This document shows positions 43,999 to 52,277 of a DNA stretch of 64,000 nucleotides, piece after piece. The DNA lies in assembly GCF_027913035.1 (NCBI RefSeq), contig NZ_CP115775.1:2812501-2876500 (forward strand), given 5' to 3'. Positions within the stretch are counted from its first letter, which is position 1. Each line of letters opens with the position of its first letter. This stretch comes from Paracoccus albus. Lineage in GTDB: Bacteria; Pseudomonadota; Alphaproteobacteria; Rhodobacterales; Rhodobacteraceae. The notes under the pieces are model-generated. The model was not told the origin of the DNA. It saw only the letters and a program-made list of their open reading frames with translations, and did not search any database. Position numbers and translations under genes: made by a program.

Positions 43999-45057
43999 TC
44001 AATCTTCACGCCAATCGCGCAGCAGCGGCGCACCGCCGTCCTGCAAGCCGCCGATATAGGCGTCCAGAACGCCCGCACCATCCAGCCCCTCTTCCCCGGC
44101 TGCATCGGCCCATGTTTTTGCGATCTGCGGCAACGCATCGGCCCAACGCTTCTTCTCGGCATCGTCCATTTCGGAAACGCCGCCTTCATCGGTGTCCAGC
44201 ACCTCCATCGCTGCGGCAACACGCTGTTCCTGTTCATCCAGATAGGCCGCAGTATAGGCTTTGGCGCCTTCGCGCAGCGCATTCTGCACTTCTTCGGGCT
44301 GCTCTGCAAACCAGTCGCCATTTGCGACGACAGCACCCGCATATTGCGCGCCGAAATTGGTGACGGTGGTATAGGGCGCAACCTCTTGCAGTTTCGCCGG
44401 GGACGCAGCGGTCGGGAAAGTAATGACGCCCTCGAAAACGCCGGTCTGAATATCGCTGTAATAGGTGGTCAGATTGCCCGAAACCCCAACTGCGCCGGTT
44501 CCTTCCAGCCAGTTGACCGCAGGTCCCGGCGCGGCGATCCGCTTTCCGCTCAAATCGTCGATGGAATTCACCGGGAACGTCGTCATCAGCACATAATTGT
44601 CCAGCGTGAAGCCGCCGCCCAGATATGCCAGCCCGTATTTGTCCCACGCCTCGGTCATCGCGGGAACATCGGCGTAAAGCTTATCCATTGTCGCCATGAC
44701 CAGGCGGGGATCACCCGATGAAAACGGCGTGAAATACGACACGTTTTGAAGGGGCAGCGCGGTTGGTTCGAACACGGTCGGCACGACGCCGACTTCGGCA
44801 AGACCGTCCTCAAGCGCCTCCAGCTCACCACCGACAGCGGCCAGCGTCCCGCCATAGTTTTCCGTCCAGGAGATCTGGTAGTCCGTACCCTCCAAAGCCT
44901 GATCAACAGTCGGAATGAAGGTCTCTGTCAGGTGCTTCACCCAAAGGAAAACCGGCGGGTGTCCGTTAACCACGGATACGCGAATTTCTTCTTGCGCCAT
45001 CGCAGCGCCAGTTTGCGCAAGCAATATAGCGCCGGTACTTAGTAGCAGTTTTCTCAT
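43999..45057 (-). CDS. TRAP transporter substrate-binding protein (DctP family)
   Basis: A 352-residue periplasmic protein. Residues 1-21 are a signal peptide (MRKLLLSTGAILLAQTGAAMA). The mature part has the 'DDLSGKRIAAPGPAVNWLEG' region near residue 145, where the ligand Arg/Lys normally sits, and 'GAVGVSGNLTTYYSDIQTGVFEG'. It differs from the pca-linked DctP, so the substrate is probably different. It starts 23 bp after the TetR stop. Confidence 0.87.
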   Translation of the reverse strand: MRKLLLSTGAILLAQTGAAMAQEEIRVSVVNGHPPVFLWVKHLTETFIPTVDQALEGTDYQISWTENYGGTLAAVGGELEALEDGLAEVGVVPTVFEPTALPLQNVSYFTPFSSGDPRLVMATMDKLYADVPAMTEAWDKYGLAYLGGGFTLDNYVLMTTFPVNSIDDLSGKRIAAPGPAVNWLEGTGAVGVSGNLTTYYSDIQTGVFEGVITFPTAASPAKLQEVAPYTTVTNFGAQYAGAVVANGDWFAEQPEEVQNALREGAKAYTAAYLDEQEQRVAAAMEVLDTDEGGVSEMDDAEKKRWADALPQIAKTWADAAGEEGLDGAGVLDAYIGGLQDGGAPLLRDWRED

Positions 45058-45080
45058 CTTCTCCTCCCCAGGAAATTCGT

Positions 45081-45761
45081 TCAGATTTTAACAGTTTGCC
45101 CTGCTGTCTTTGTAAGGATTGCATGTGCACCAGCGGTCACGAATGCCACCGCGTCACTGATCACCGCATCGAGTTCGAAATCTTCAGCCATTGGACCCGC
45201 ACCAGCCAACGATGCTTCACGCCCTGTATTCGCCATCAACGAAATAGAGACGCTGATCGCGAACATATACGCCCGCACCGCTTTCGCATGTCCTGCCAGC
45301 GGGTACACGGCAGCGATACGGTCGGAAAACTCGCGTGCAATTGGATCGAAGGCAGCAGAGGTCAGCGCCCGCGACTGTTCGTCCGTGCGCGAGGCGACAT
45401 CTGCCACCAGACGCGCAAAGTACTGCCCGTCGGGCAGGAGCCGGATTTCAACCGCGGGCCGCAGCAGAGATTCAAATATCTGTTCAAGCGGTGGTCGGTC
45501 CGGCAATTGCGCAAGAAGGGCCCGGCGCTGATCGTTCAGATAGTCAGCGCGGCGCTTCACAGTCGCCTCGAACAGCGTGCGTTTGTTGCCGAAATAGTAA
45601 TGGATAAGGGCCAGATTAACGCCAGCTTCCCGCGCAATCTCCCGCGTTGTCGCCCCATCGAAACCGACGCTGCCGAACACCTTTTCAGCCGCCTTCATAA
45701 TCGCCTCTCGGGGTGAGAGGTCGTCAGATTGCGTCTGTTCGATGAAGGATTGTTTGGTCAT
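45081..45761 (-). CDS. TetR/AcrR-family regulator
   Basis: A 226-residue regulator. The helix-turn-helix lies at residues ~30-60 ('GFDGATTREIAREAGVNLALIHYYFGNK') and an all-helical effector domain follows. It is the first gene of the TRAP-cyclase-BKACE-lactonase operon. Its start codon lies inside a 33-bp dyad, a clear sign of autoregulation. No Shine-Dalgarno is evident before the ATG, and the next in-frame Met would remove the helix-turn-helix N-terminus. Confidence 0.9.
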   Translation of the reverse strand: MTKQSFIEQTQSDDLSPREAIMKAAEKVFGSVGFDGATTREIAREAGVNLALIHYYFGNKRTLFEATVKRRADYLNDQRRALLAQLPDRPPLEQIFESLLRPAVEIRLLPDGQYFARLVADVASRTDEQSRALTSAAFDPIAREFSDRIAAVYPLAGHAKAVRAYMFAISVSISLMANTGREASLAGAGPMAEDFELDAVISDAVAFVTAGAHAILTKTAGQTVKI

Positions 45762-45784
45762 TTGACTTAATCAAACGACCAAAC
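45752..45784. promoter_or_regulatory. 33-bp near-perfect dyad operator overlapping the tetR start
   Basis: The arms are GTTTGGTCATTTGA (45752-45765) and TCAAACGACCAAAC (45771-45784) around CTTAA, matching at 13 of 14 positions. The tetR start codon (45759-45761) is within the left arm. This length and geometry are typical for a TetR dimer or pair of dimers, so the operon is very likely autoregulated from here. Confidence 0.85.
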
Positions 45785-45832
45785 ATCCGATTCGGTCAAG
45801 CGTCGATTGGTTGCTGAACGGCTGTTTCGTGA

Positions 45833-47299
45833 TCAGAACGGATATTCTGGCACTTCATGATTAACCGTAATCCATTGCCACTGGCTGTATTCATCCGCGA
45901 CAGAAGGTCCGCCCGATCTTGCCCCATTCCCAGATGTCCCCATACCGCCAATCGGTGCGAAAGCCTCGTGAACGACAGTCTGATCGTTAATATGCACGAT
46001 CCCGGTTCTAAGCCGATCCGACACGCGCAAAGCCCGCCCAATGTCGTCCGTAAAGACAGAGGTGACCAATCCGTCCGCGACGGCATTGGCAAGGTTAACC
46101 GCTTCATCTTCGTTCCGGAACGTGGTGATCGGTGCAACAGGCCCGAAGATTTCTTCCCGGAACAGCGACATATCAGCCGTCACCCGATCTACCACGATTG
46201 GTTTCATGAACGCCCCCTCGCCATGATCGCCACCGCTCAATTCCGCCCCGGCAGAGATGCTTCGCACAAGGATGTCCCGCGCACGGTCGGCCTGCGTCCG
46301 GTTTATCATCGGCCCGAGATGCACCTGCTCTGTCGCCGGGTTGCCGACATGCAGCCTTGCGGCCTTTTCTGTCAGGAGTTTCAGATACGCCCCTCTCACA
46401 TCTTCATGGACAAGGTGCCTGCCGATCGTGAAGCAGATCTGGCCCTGATGGAAAAACGACCCGAACGCCGTGGCTGACGCCACCGCCGCCAGATCGCAAT
46501 CCGGAAAGACAATCGCCGCGTTGTTGCCACCAAGTTCCAGTGACACCTTTTTCAGCTGCTGCCCGGCTGTCGCGGACACATTGCGTCCGGTCTGCGTCGA
46601 TCCCGTAAAGGAAATCATATTGATACCTGGATTGGTGCATATCTCCTTCCCGATAGCGCCCTCACCAGGTACAACGCTGACCAGTCCGGGCGGGGCGCCG
46701 GCCATTTCGACAAGCCGTGCGATCAGGTAGCCGCCGCTGATCGGCGTTTGAATATCGGGCTTCAAGACGCATCCGTTGCCCATCGCAATGGCGGGCATGA
46801 TGACTCGCGCCGCCAGCACGAAGGGCGAATTCCACGGCGTAATGACACCTACAACGCCAAGCGGAACCCGCCGCGCCTTGCTTTCCCGCACGGATGGCGA
46901 AGCCAGAATATGGCCGTTCGGCTGATCGGTGAGGCTGGCCGCAAACAAGGCATCACGGGCAGATGTCTGAACTTCGAAAACACCCTTGGCGGGGATAGAG
47001 CCGGTCTCCCGCACGATCCAGCCGCCAATCTCATCCTGATGCAAATGACAAAGCCGCGCGAATTCTCGAAGAACATCGCTACGCTCCACCGGGCTCCGGC
47101 TGGCCCACATCTTTTGCGCCGCTGCGGTTGCCTTCACCGCGTCATTGACATCATCAACCGAGGCGACACCCGCTGTGAAAAGTGTTTCGCCGGTGGCTTT
47201 GTCCGTGACTGCGACTGACCCACCTCTGGCTGGACTCAACCTGTCCAGAACAACGCACTGTTCATGCTGCTCGCTCAGCAGTGTGAGGTTTTTTTCCAT
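45833..47299 (-). CDS. Aldehyde dehydrogenase, benzaldehyde/vanillin dehydrogenase type
   Basis: A 488-residue ALDH: 'GVVGVITPWNSPFVLAARV' near residue 140, 'SFTGSTQTGRNV', Glu in 'SLELGGNNAAIVFPDCD' and Cys in 'HQGQICFTIGRHLVHE' near residue 287. The 'GQICxxxGRHL' form and the 'EYSQWQWITV' terminus are characteristic of benzaldehyde, vanillin and salicylaldehyde dehydrogenases. The start at 47299 has GGAG upstream; the longer open frame has no ALDH similarity before it. It is separated by 71 bp, including the TetR operator, from the downstream operon. Confidence 0.87.
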   Translation of the reverse strand: MEKNLTLLSEQHEQCVVLDRLSPARGGSVAVTDKATGETLFTAGVASVDDVNDAVKATAAAQKMWASRSPVERSDVLREFARLCHLHQDEIGGWIVRETGSIPAKGVFEVQTSARDALFAASLTDQPNGHILASPSVRESKARRVPLGVVGVITPWNSPFVLAARVIMPAIAMGNGCVLKPDIQTPISGGYLIARLVEMAGAPPGLVSVVPGEGAIGKEICTNPGINMISFTGSTQTGRNVSATAGQQLKKVSLELGGNNAAIVFPDCDLAAVASATAFGSFFHQGQICFTIGRHLVHEDVRGAYLKLLTEKAARLHVGNPATEQVHLGPMINRTQADRARDILVRSISAGAELSGGDHGEGAFMKPIVVDRVTADMSLFREEIFGPVAPITTFRNEDEAVNLANAVADGLVTSVFTDDIGRALRVSDRLRTGIVHINDQTVVHEAFAPIGGMGTSGNGARSGGPSVADEYSQWQWITVNHEVPEYPF

Positions 47300-47778
47300 A
47301 TACTCCGTATCCCCGGCAAGTTCTCGTTGTGCGAAGATACGCTGCAATATCTCGCGAAGGAGACGGAAACTGCGGCTATGCTTAATGCCGGGGGTATGCG
47401 CTCGGCAGGGTGGGGGCTTCCAAGACCGGCGTATCGAAGCACTAGCAAAAATTTCAGGAAGCGGTCCAGCCACCGTCTTACTACGCTGCGGGCCGGGCAG
47501 AAAAACCAGTCTGCCCTGCGGGCCTGCTTTATGCGCGGCGCTGACATATTCTGAGGCTGGACCGACACCTGAAAGACGGAGTTTTCCCAACCAGCGGCCA
47601 TGCCAAAGAGCAGCTGGCAGAACTTTTATCGTTTATTTAAGGGCAATTGGCGATTGCAATATATCATCAAACTGTATATTTCGCCAAAATGTATACCATT
47701 GTACACCAAGTTAATATCCTTTGGTGTCAGGCTGGTCATACACAGCACGATCCGGAACACAGCAAGCGGGAAATACCG
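47300..47778. promoter_or_regulatory. 479-bp non-coding divergent region upstream of acnB and ALDH
   Basis: No gene is supported here. The acnB-proximal 130 bp is markedly AT-rich and contains TGTATA at 47673-47678 and 47690-47695 plus TGTACA at 47700-47705. The combination TGTATAC-CAT-TGTACA resembles short GntR-type dyads. Promoters for both divergent genes must lie here, but I cannot place -35/-10 boxes with confidence. Confidence 0.4.
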
Positions 47779-50568
47779 ATGAGCCTTTATGCCAGCTATC
47801 TAGATGAAATCGCCTCGCGCAAGGAACAGGGGCTAAGCCCGAAGCCGATCGACGACGGTGCGCTGACCGAGGAAATCATCGCCCAGATCAAGGATGCCGG
47901 GCACGAGCACCGCGCAGACTCGCTGCAGTTCTTCATCTACAACACATTGCCCGGCACGACGAGCGCGGCGGGCGTGAAGGCAGGTTTCCTGAAAGAAATC
48001 ATCCTTGGGCAGGCAGACGTTCCGGAAATCACCCCGGCTTTCGCATTCGAACTTCTGTCACATATGAAGGGCGGCCCATCGGTCGAGGCGCTGCTGGATC
48101 TGGCGCTTGGCGAGGATCAGGGGATCGCCGCGCAAGCCGCCGAAGTGCTGAAAACGCAGGTCTTCCTGTATGAGGCCGACACGGATCGTCTGGAAGCGGC
48201 CTACAAATCCGGCAATCCGGTGGCCGAAGATATCCTGCAAAGCTACGCCAAGGCCGAGTTCTTCACCAAACTGCCCGAGGTTGAGGAAGAGATCGACGTT
48301 GTCACCTTCGTCGCGGCCGAGGGCGATATCTCGACCGACCTGCTTTCGCCCGGCAATCAGGCGCATTCCCGCGCCGACCGGGAACTGCATGGCAAATGCA
48401 TGTGCGACGAAGCCGCGCAGAAGCATATCGAGGAACTGAAACTGCAGCATCCCGACAAGCGCGTCATGCTGATCGCTGAAAAGGGCACGATGGGTGTAGG
48501 TTCCTCGCGGATGTCGGGCGTCAACAATGTGGCGCTGTGGACCGGCAAGCAGGCCTCTCCCTATGTGCCCTTCGTCAACTATGCGCCGGTCGTGGCCGGC
48601 ACTAACGGGATTTCGCCGATCTTCCTGACCACCGTCGGCGTGACCGGCGGGATCGGTGTCGATCTGAAGAACTGGGTCAAGAAGATGGGCGAGGACGGCA
48701 AGCCGATCCTTGGCAATGACGGCAACCCGCTGCTGGAACAGAAATATTCGGTCGAAACCGGCACGGTTCTGAAGATCAATACCCGCAAGAAAAAGCTGTT
48801 CAGCGAAGACGGCGATGAGCTTGTGGATATGTCCGAGTCCTTCACGCCGCAGAAGCTGGAATTCATGAAGGCAGGCAGCTCCTACGCCATCGTTTTCGGA
48901 AAGAAGCTGCAAACCACCGCTGCCGATATTCTGGGGATCGAGCCGCCGCTGGTCTTTGCGCCATCCAAGGAGATCAGCCACGAGGGTCAGGGCCTGACAG
49001 CGGTTGAGAAGATCTTCAACGCCAATGCCGTCGGCGTGGCAGAAGGCAAGGTTCTGCACGCTGGTTCGGACGTCCGTGTAAAGGTGAATATCGTCGGTAG
49101 CCAGGACACCACAGGCCCGATGACCGCGCAGGAGCTGGAGGCCATGGCCGCGACCGTGCTGTCGCCCGCCGTGGACGGCGCCTATCAGTCCGGCTGCCAC
49201 ACGGCATCGGTCTGGGATGCAAAGGCGCAGGCCAATACACCCAAGCTGATGGCCTTCATGAACAGGTTCGGCCTTGTCACCGGGCGCGATCCTAAGGGCG
49301 TCTATCATCCGATGACGGATGTGATTCACAAGGTTCTGAACGACATTACCGTCGATGACTGGGCTATCATCATCGGCGGCGACAGCCACACCCGCATGTC
49401 CAAAGGCGTGGCCTTTGGCGCGGATTCCGGCACTGTCGCATTGGCATTGGCGACGGGCGAGGCGTCGATGCCGATCCCGGAATCGGTGAAGGTTACCTTC
49501 AAGGGCGAAATGGCCGATCACATGGATTTCCGCGATGTGGTCCATGCGACCCAGGCGCAGATGCTGAAACAGCATGGCGACAACGTCTTCCAGGGCCGCA
49601 TTATCGAGGTCCATATCGGCACCCTGCTGGCCGATCAGGCTTTCACCTTCACCGACTGGACGGCCGAGATGAAGGCAAAGGCCTCTATCTGTATCTCGAA
49701 CGACGACACGCTGATCGACAGTCTGGAACTGGCGAAGAGCCGCATCCAGATCATGATCGACAAGGGGATGGAGCAGGACAGCGGGATGCTGGCCAGGCTG
49801 ATCGGCATTGCCGACCGGCGTATTGCCGAAATCCGTTCCGGCGAGCGTCCGGCGCTGAAGCCCGACGACAATGCCAAGTATTTCGCCGAAGTCGTCGTGG
49901 ATCTGGACGCCATTGTTGAGCCGATGATCGCCGACCCGGATGTGAACAATGCCGATGTGTCCAAGCGCTATACCCACGACACGATCCGGCCGATTTCCTA
50001 TTACATGGCCGAAAAGAAGGTCGATCTGGGCTTTGTCGGTTCCTGTATGGTCCATAAGGGCGATATCAAGATCGTTGCCCAGATGCTTCGCAATCTTGAG
50101 GAGGAGACCGGAAAGGTCGAGTTCAAGGCCCCGCTTGTCGTCGCCGCACCGACCTACAACATCATCGACGAGCTGAAGGAAGAGGGCGACTGGGAGATCC
50201 TGCAGAAGTACTCTGGCTTCGAGTTCGACGATTTCAACCTGAAAACGAAGGCACGGACCGAATACGAAAACATCATGTATCTCGAACGTCCCGGCTGCAA
50301 CCTGTGCATGGGCAATCAGGAAAAGGCCGAGAAGGGTGACACCGTGCTTGCCACCTCGACCCGGCTTTTCCAGGGCCGTGTCGTGGCGGATGCCGAGACA
50401 AAGAAGGGTGAATCGCTGCTGGCATCGACGCCGGTGGTGGTGCTGTCCGCAATCCTCGGGCGCACACCTACGCTGTCGGAATATAAGGAAGCCGTGAAGG
50501 GGATCGACCTGACCAAATTCGCACCGCCGAAACAGACGCCGATTGATACGCTTTCGGTTCATTTCTAA
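47779..50568 (+). CDS. acnB: Bifunctional aconitate hydratase B / 2-methylisocitrate dehydratase
   Basis: A 929-residue protein beginning 'MSLYASYLDEIASRKEQG', the AcnB N-terminal HEAT-like domain. The swivel domain follows, then the three aconitase domains with the Fe-S cysteines ('SGCHTASVW' near residue 473 and 'RPGCNLCMGNQ' near residue 837, giving the CxxC pair). It isomerises citrate to isocitrate in the TCA cycle, and many AcnB also dehydrate 2-methylisocitrate. The start at 47779 is standard; the longer open frame runs into the AT-rich promoter. It ends at a strong terminator. Confidence 0.95.
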   Translation: MSLYASYLDEIASRKEQGLSPKPIDDGALTEEIIAQIKDAGHEHRADSLQFFIYNTLPGTTSAAGVKAGFLKEIILGQADVPEITPAFAFELLSHMKGGPSVEALLDLALGEDQGIAAQAAEVLKTQVFLYEADTDRLEAAYKSGNPVAEDILQSYAKAEFFTKLPEVEEEIDVVTFVAAEGDISTDLLSPGNQAHSRADRELHGKCMCDEAAQKHIEELKLQHPDKRVMLIAEKGTMGVGSSRMSGVNNVALWTGKQASPYVPFVNYAPVVAGTNGISPIFLTTVGVTGGIGVDLKNWVKKMGEDGKPILGNDGNPLLEQKYSVETGTVLKINTRKKKLFSEDGDELVDMSESFTPQKLEFMKAGSSYAIVFGKKLQTTAADILGIEPPLVFAPSKEISHEGQGLTAVEKIFNANAVGVAEGKVLHAGSDVRVKVNIVGSQDTTGPMTAQELEAMAATVLSPAVDGAYQSGCHTASVWDAKAQANTPKLMAFMNRFGLVTGRDPKGVYHPMTDVIHKVLNDITVDDWAIIIGGDSHTRMSKGVAFGADSGTVALALATGEASMPIPESVKVTFKGEMADHMDFRDVVHATQAQMLKQHGDNVFQGRIIEVHIGTLLADQAFTFTDWTAEMKAKASICISNDDTLIDSLELAKSRIQIMIDKGMEQDSGMLARLIGIADRRIAEIRSGERPALKPDDNAKYFAEVVVDLDAIVEPMIADPDVNNADVSKRYTHDTIRPISYYMAEKKVDLGFVGSCMVHKGDIKIVAQMLRNLEEETGKVEFKAPLVVAAPTYNIIDELKEEGDWEILQKYSGFEFDDFNLKTKARTEYENIMYLERPGCNLCMGNQEKAEKGDTVLATSTRLFQGRVVADAETKKGESLLASTPVVVLSAILGRTPTLSEYKEAVKGIDLTKFAPPKQTPIDTLSVHF

Positions 50569-50587
50569 GGAGCGCTGTGCAATCAGA

Positions 50588-50617
50588 ATGGCCCGCCAGA
50601 CTGGCGGGCCATTTTTC
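50588..50617 (+). terminator. Rho-independent terminator of acnB
   Basis: An 11-bp perfect stem ATGGCCCGCCA / TGGCGGGCCAT with a 3-base loop (GAC) is followed by a T5 run, 20 bp after the acnB stop. Confidence 0.92.
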
Positions 50618-50661
50618 GTACCGGCTGTGCGTCTGCCATTTACCAAAACCGAGGCATAGCC

Positions 50662-50699
50662 ACGGCTTCACTAACGTCGCTAACGGCTTCACTAACGTC
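50662..50699. repeat. Two tandem copies of a 21-bp repeat
   Basis: ACGGCTTCACTAACGTC occurs at 50662-50678 and again at 50683-50699, giving a 21-bp period. It lies in the intergenic strip between the acnB terminator and the hpaI stop. Function unknown. Confidence 0.85.
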
Positions 50700-50719
50700 A
50701 CAGGTTAAGGTTCTATCTT

Positions 50720-51487
50720 TCAGTTCCGGTTCATCGCCGTCAGCAGCTCACGCGCCGCGCCGGTCAGCAGACCCAGATCGACACCACAGGCAACAAACCG
50801 ATAGCCCATTTCACAATAGCGTTTCGCATCCGCCATATTTGTGGCGAGGATGCCGGGTGCCTTACCCGCTGCAATGATCCGCTTGGCAGTCTGCGCCAGT
50901 TGTTCCTGCACATCGCGTGCGGAGGGATTCCCCAGATAACCAAGCGACGCCGAAAGATCGGAGGGACCGATGAATATTCCGTCAACGCCATCAACAGCAG
51001 CGATTGCCTCTATTTCGTCTAGCGCGGCACGGGTCTCGACCTGAACGATGGTGCAGATCTCGGCATTTGCGGTTTGCAGATAGTCGGGCTGCGTACCGTA
51101 TCGGCTGGCGCGTGTTCCGCCTGCCACGCCGCGTATGCCTTCGGGCGGATAGCGGGTTGCTGCCACGGCGCCGGCGGCTTCTTCGGCATTCTGCACAAAC
51201 GGCACCAATACGGTCTGCGCCCCGACATCGAGGACGCGCTTGATCAGCACCTTGTCGTTCCATGCGGGACGTGCGGCGCAGCTCGCGGTGCCGGTGGCTG
51301 CGGCCTGAAGAAGCGACTGTAATTGCGCAATCTCGACCGGGGCGTGTTCTGTATCGAACAGCAGCCAGTCGAAACCCAGAAGCGACAGGGCCTCGGCGGC
51401 GACAGGGCTGGCAAGGCTCATCCACAGGCCAAGCTGAGTTTCACCCGCCAGCAGGCGCTGCTTAAAAAGGTTTTTCGGTGCCGGCAT
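50720..51487 (-). CDS. hpaI: HpcH/HpaI aldolase family protein, probable 4-hydroxy-2-oxoheptanedioate aldolase
   Basis: A 255-residue TIM-barrel aldolase: 'GLWMSLASPVAAEALSLLGFD' near residues 21-41, 'LFDTEHAP' with the catalytic His, 'VQVETRAALDEIEAI' with the metal-binding Glu near residue 147, and 'GIFIGPSDLSASLGYLG'. It cleaves 4-hydroxy-2-oxoheptanedioate to pyruvate and succinate semialdehyde, the last step of homoprotocatechuate meta-cleavage. The start shares its first base with the hpaH stop. Confidence 0.87.
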   Translation of the reverse strand: MPAPKNLFKQRLLAGETQLGLWMSLASPVAAEALSLLGFDWLLFDTEHAPVEIAQLQSLLQAAATGTASCAARPAWNDKVLIKRVLDVGAQTVLVPFVQNAEEAAGAVAATRYPPEGIRGVAGGTRASRYGTQPDYLQTANAEICTIVQVETRAALDEIEAIAAVDGVDGIFIGPSDLSASLGYLGNPSARDVQEQLAQTAKRIIAAGKAPGILATNMADAKRYCEMGYRFVACGVDLGLLTGAARELLTAMNRN

Positions 51488-52269
51488 CAGACGAACCTGA
51501 CCGCGACAGAGCCGAGCGGGCCGAAATCTGCGTGCAGTGTATCGCCCTTATTGGCCCAGACCGGACGCGTGAAGGACCCGGACAGGATCATGTGACCGGG
51601 TTCCAGAGTGGTCCCGAATGCGCCCAGCTTATTGGCCAGCCACGCCACCGCCATGGCCGGATGGCCCAGCACGCCCGCGGCAATGCCCGTTTCCTCAATC
51701 CCGGCATTGCGATAGAAAATCGCGCCGACCCAACGCAGATCGACCTCATCAGGCCTGACAGGCCGCCCGCCAAGCACCGTCCCCGCAGCGGCCCCATTAT
51801 CGGCGACCGTGTCAAAGATGCGGCGCGGTTCGGTTACGCGGGCGTCGATGATTTCGATGGACGGCACCACCCATTCGGTCGCACGCAACACATCGACCAG
51901 ACCCACGCCGGGGCCTTTCAGTGGCTCTTTCAGGATAAAGGTCAGCTCAGGCTCGACGCGCGGCACGCAGAAACTGTCAAACGGAACCTCGGCACCGTCC
52001 TGCAACACCAGATCGTCGAACATATAGCCGTAATCCGGCTCATCTATCTTGGACGCGGCCTGCATCGCCTTGGAGGTCAGCCCGACCTTGTGACCAACGA
52101 TGCGGCGGCCTTCGGCGATTTTCGCGTCGGCCACCATCGACGAAATGGCATAGCTGTCCTCGATCTCGATCTCGGGGAACATCTCGGAAGGGCGCTTGCC
52201 CTGCACCTTGGTTCGGTGGCTTTCCAGAAGCGAGGCGACGGCCTCGCGGCGTTGTGCATCACTGAGCAT
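51487..52269 (-). CDS. hpaH: 2-oxohept-3-ene-1,7-dioate hydratase
   Basis: A 260-residue FAH-fold hydratase starting 'MLSDAQRREAVASLLESH', with 'HKVGLTSKAMQAASKIDEPDYGYM'-type region near 60 and metal ligands in 'RVEPELTFIL'. It hydrates 2-oxohept-3-enedioate for HpaI. An in-frame extension upstream runs inside the chimeric gene and is rejected; the start at 52269 lies 8 bp after that gene's stop. Confidence 0.88.
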   Translation of the reverse strand: MLSDAQRREAVASLLESHRTKVQGKRPSEMFPEIEIEDSYAISSMVADAKIAEGRRIVGHKVGLTSKAMQAASKIDEPDYGYMFDDLVLQDGAEVPFDSFCVPRVEPELTFILKEPLKGPGVGLVDVLRATEWVVPSIEIIDARVTEPRRIFDTVADNGAAAGTVLGGRPVRPDEVDLRWVGAIFYRNAGIEETGIAAGVLGHPAMAVAWLANKLGAFGTTLEPGHMILSGSFTRPVWANKGDTLHADFGPLGSVAVRFV

Positions 52270-52277
52270 CTTCGGAC

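Noticed and set aside
48058..50646. A long open frame (862 codons) on the minus strand opposite acnB.
   Set aside because: It lies almost wholly within a fully recognisable acnB gene, has the low-complexity composition expected of a GC-biased antisense frame, and shows no family motif.
50662..50699. CRISPR array.
   Set aside because: There are only two repeats of 17 bp with 4-bp separation and no cas genes, so it is a simple tandem duplication.
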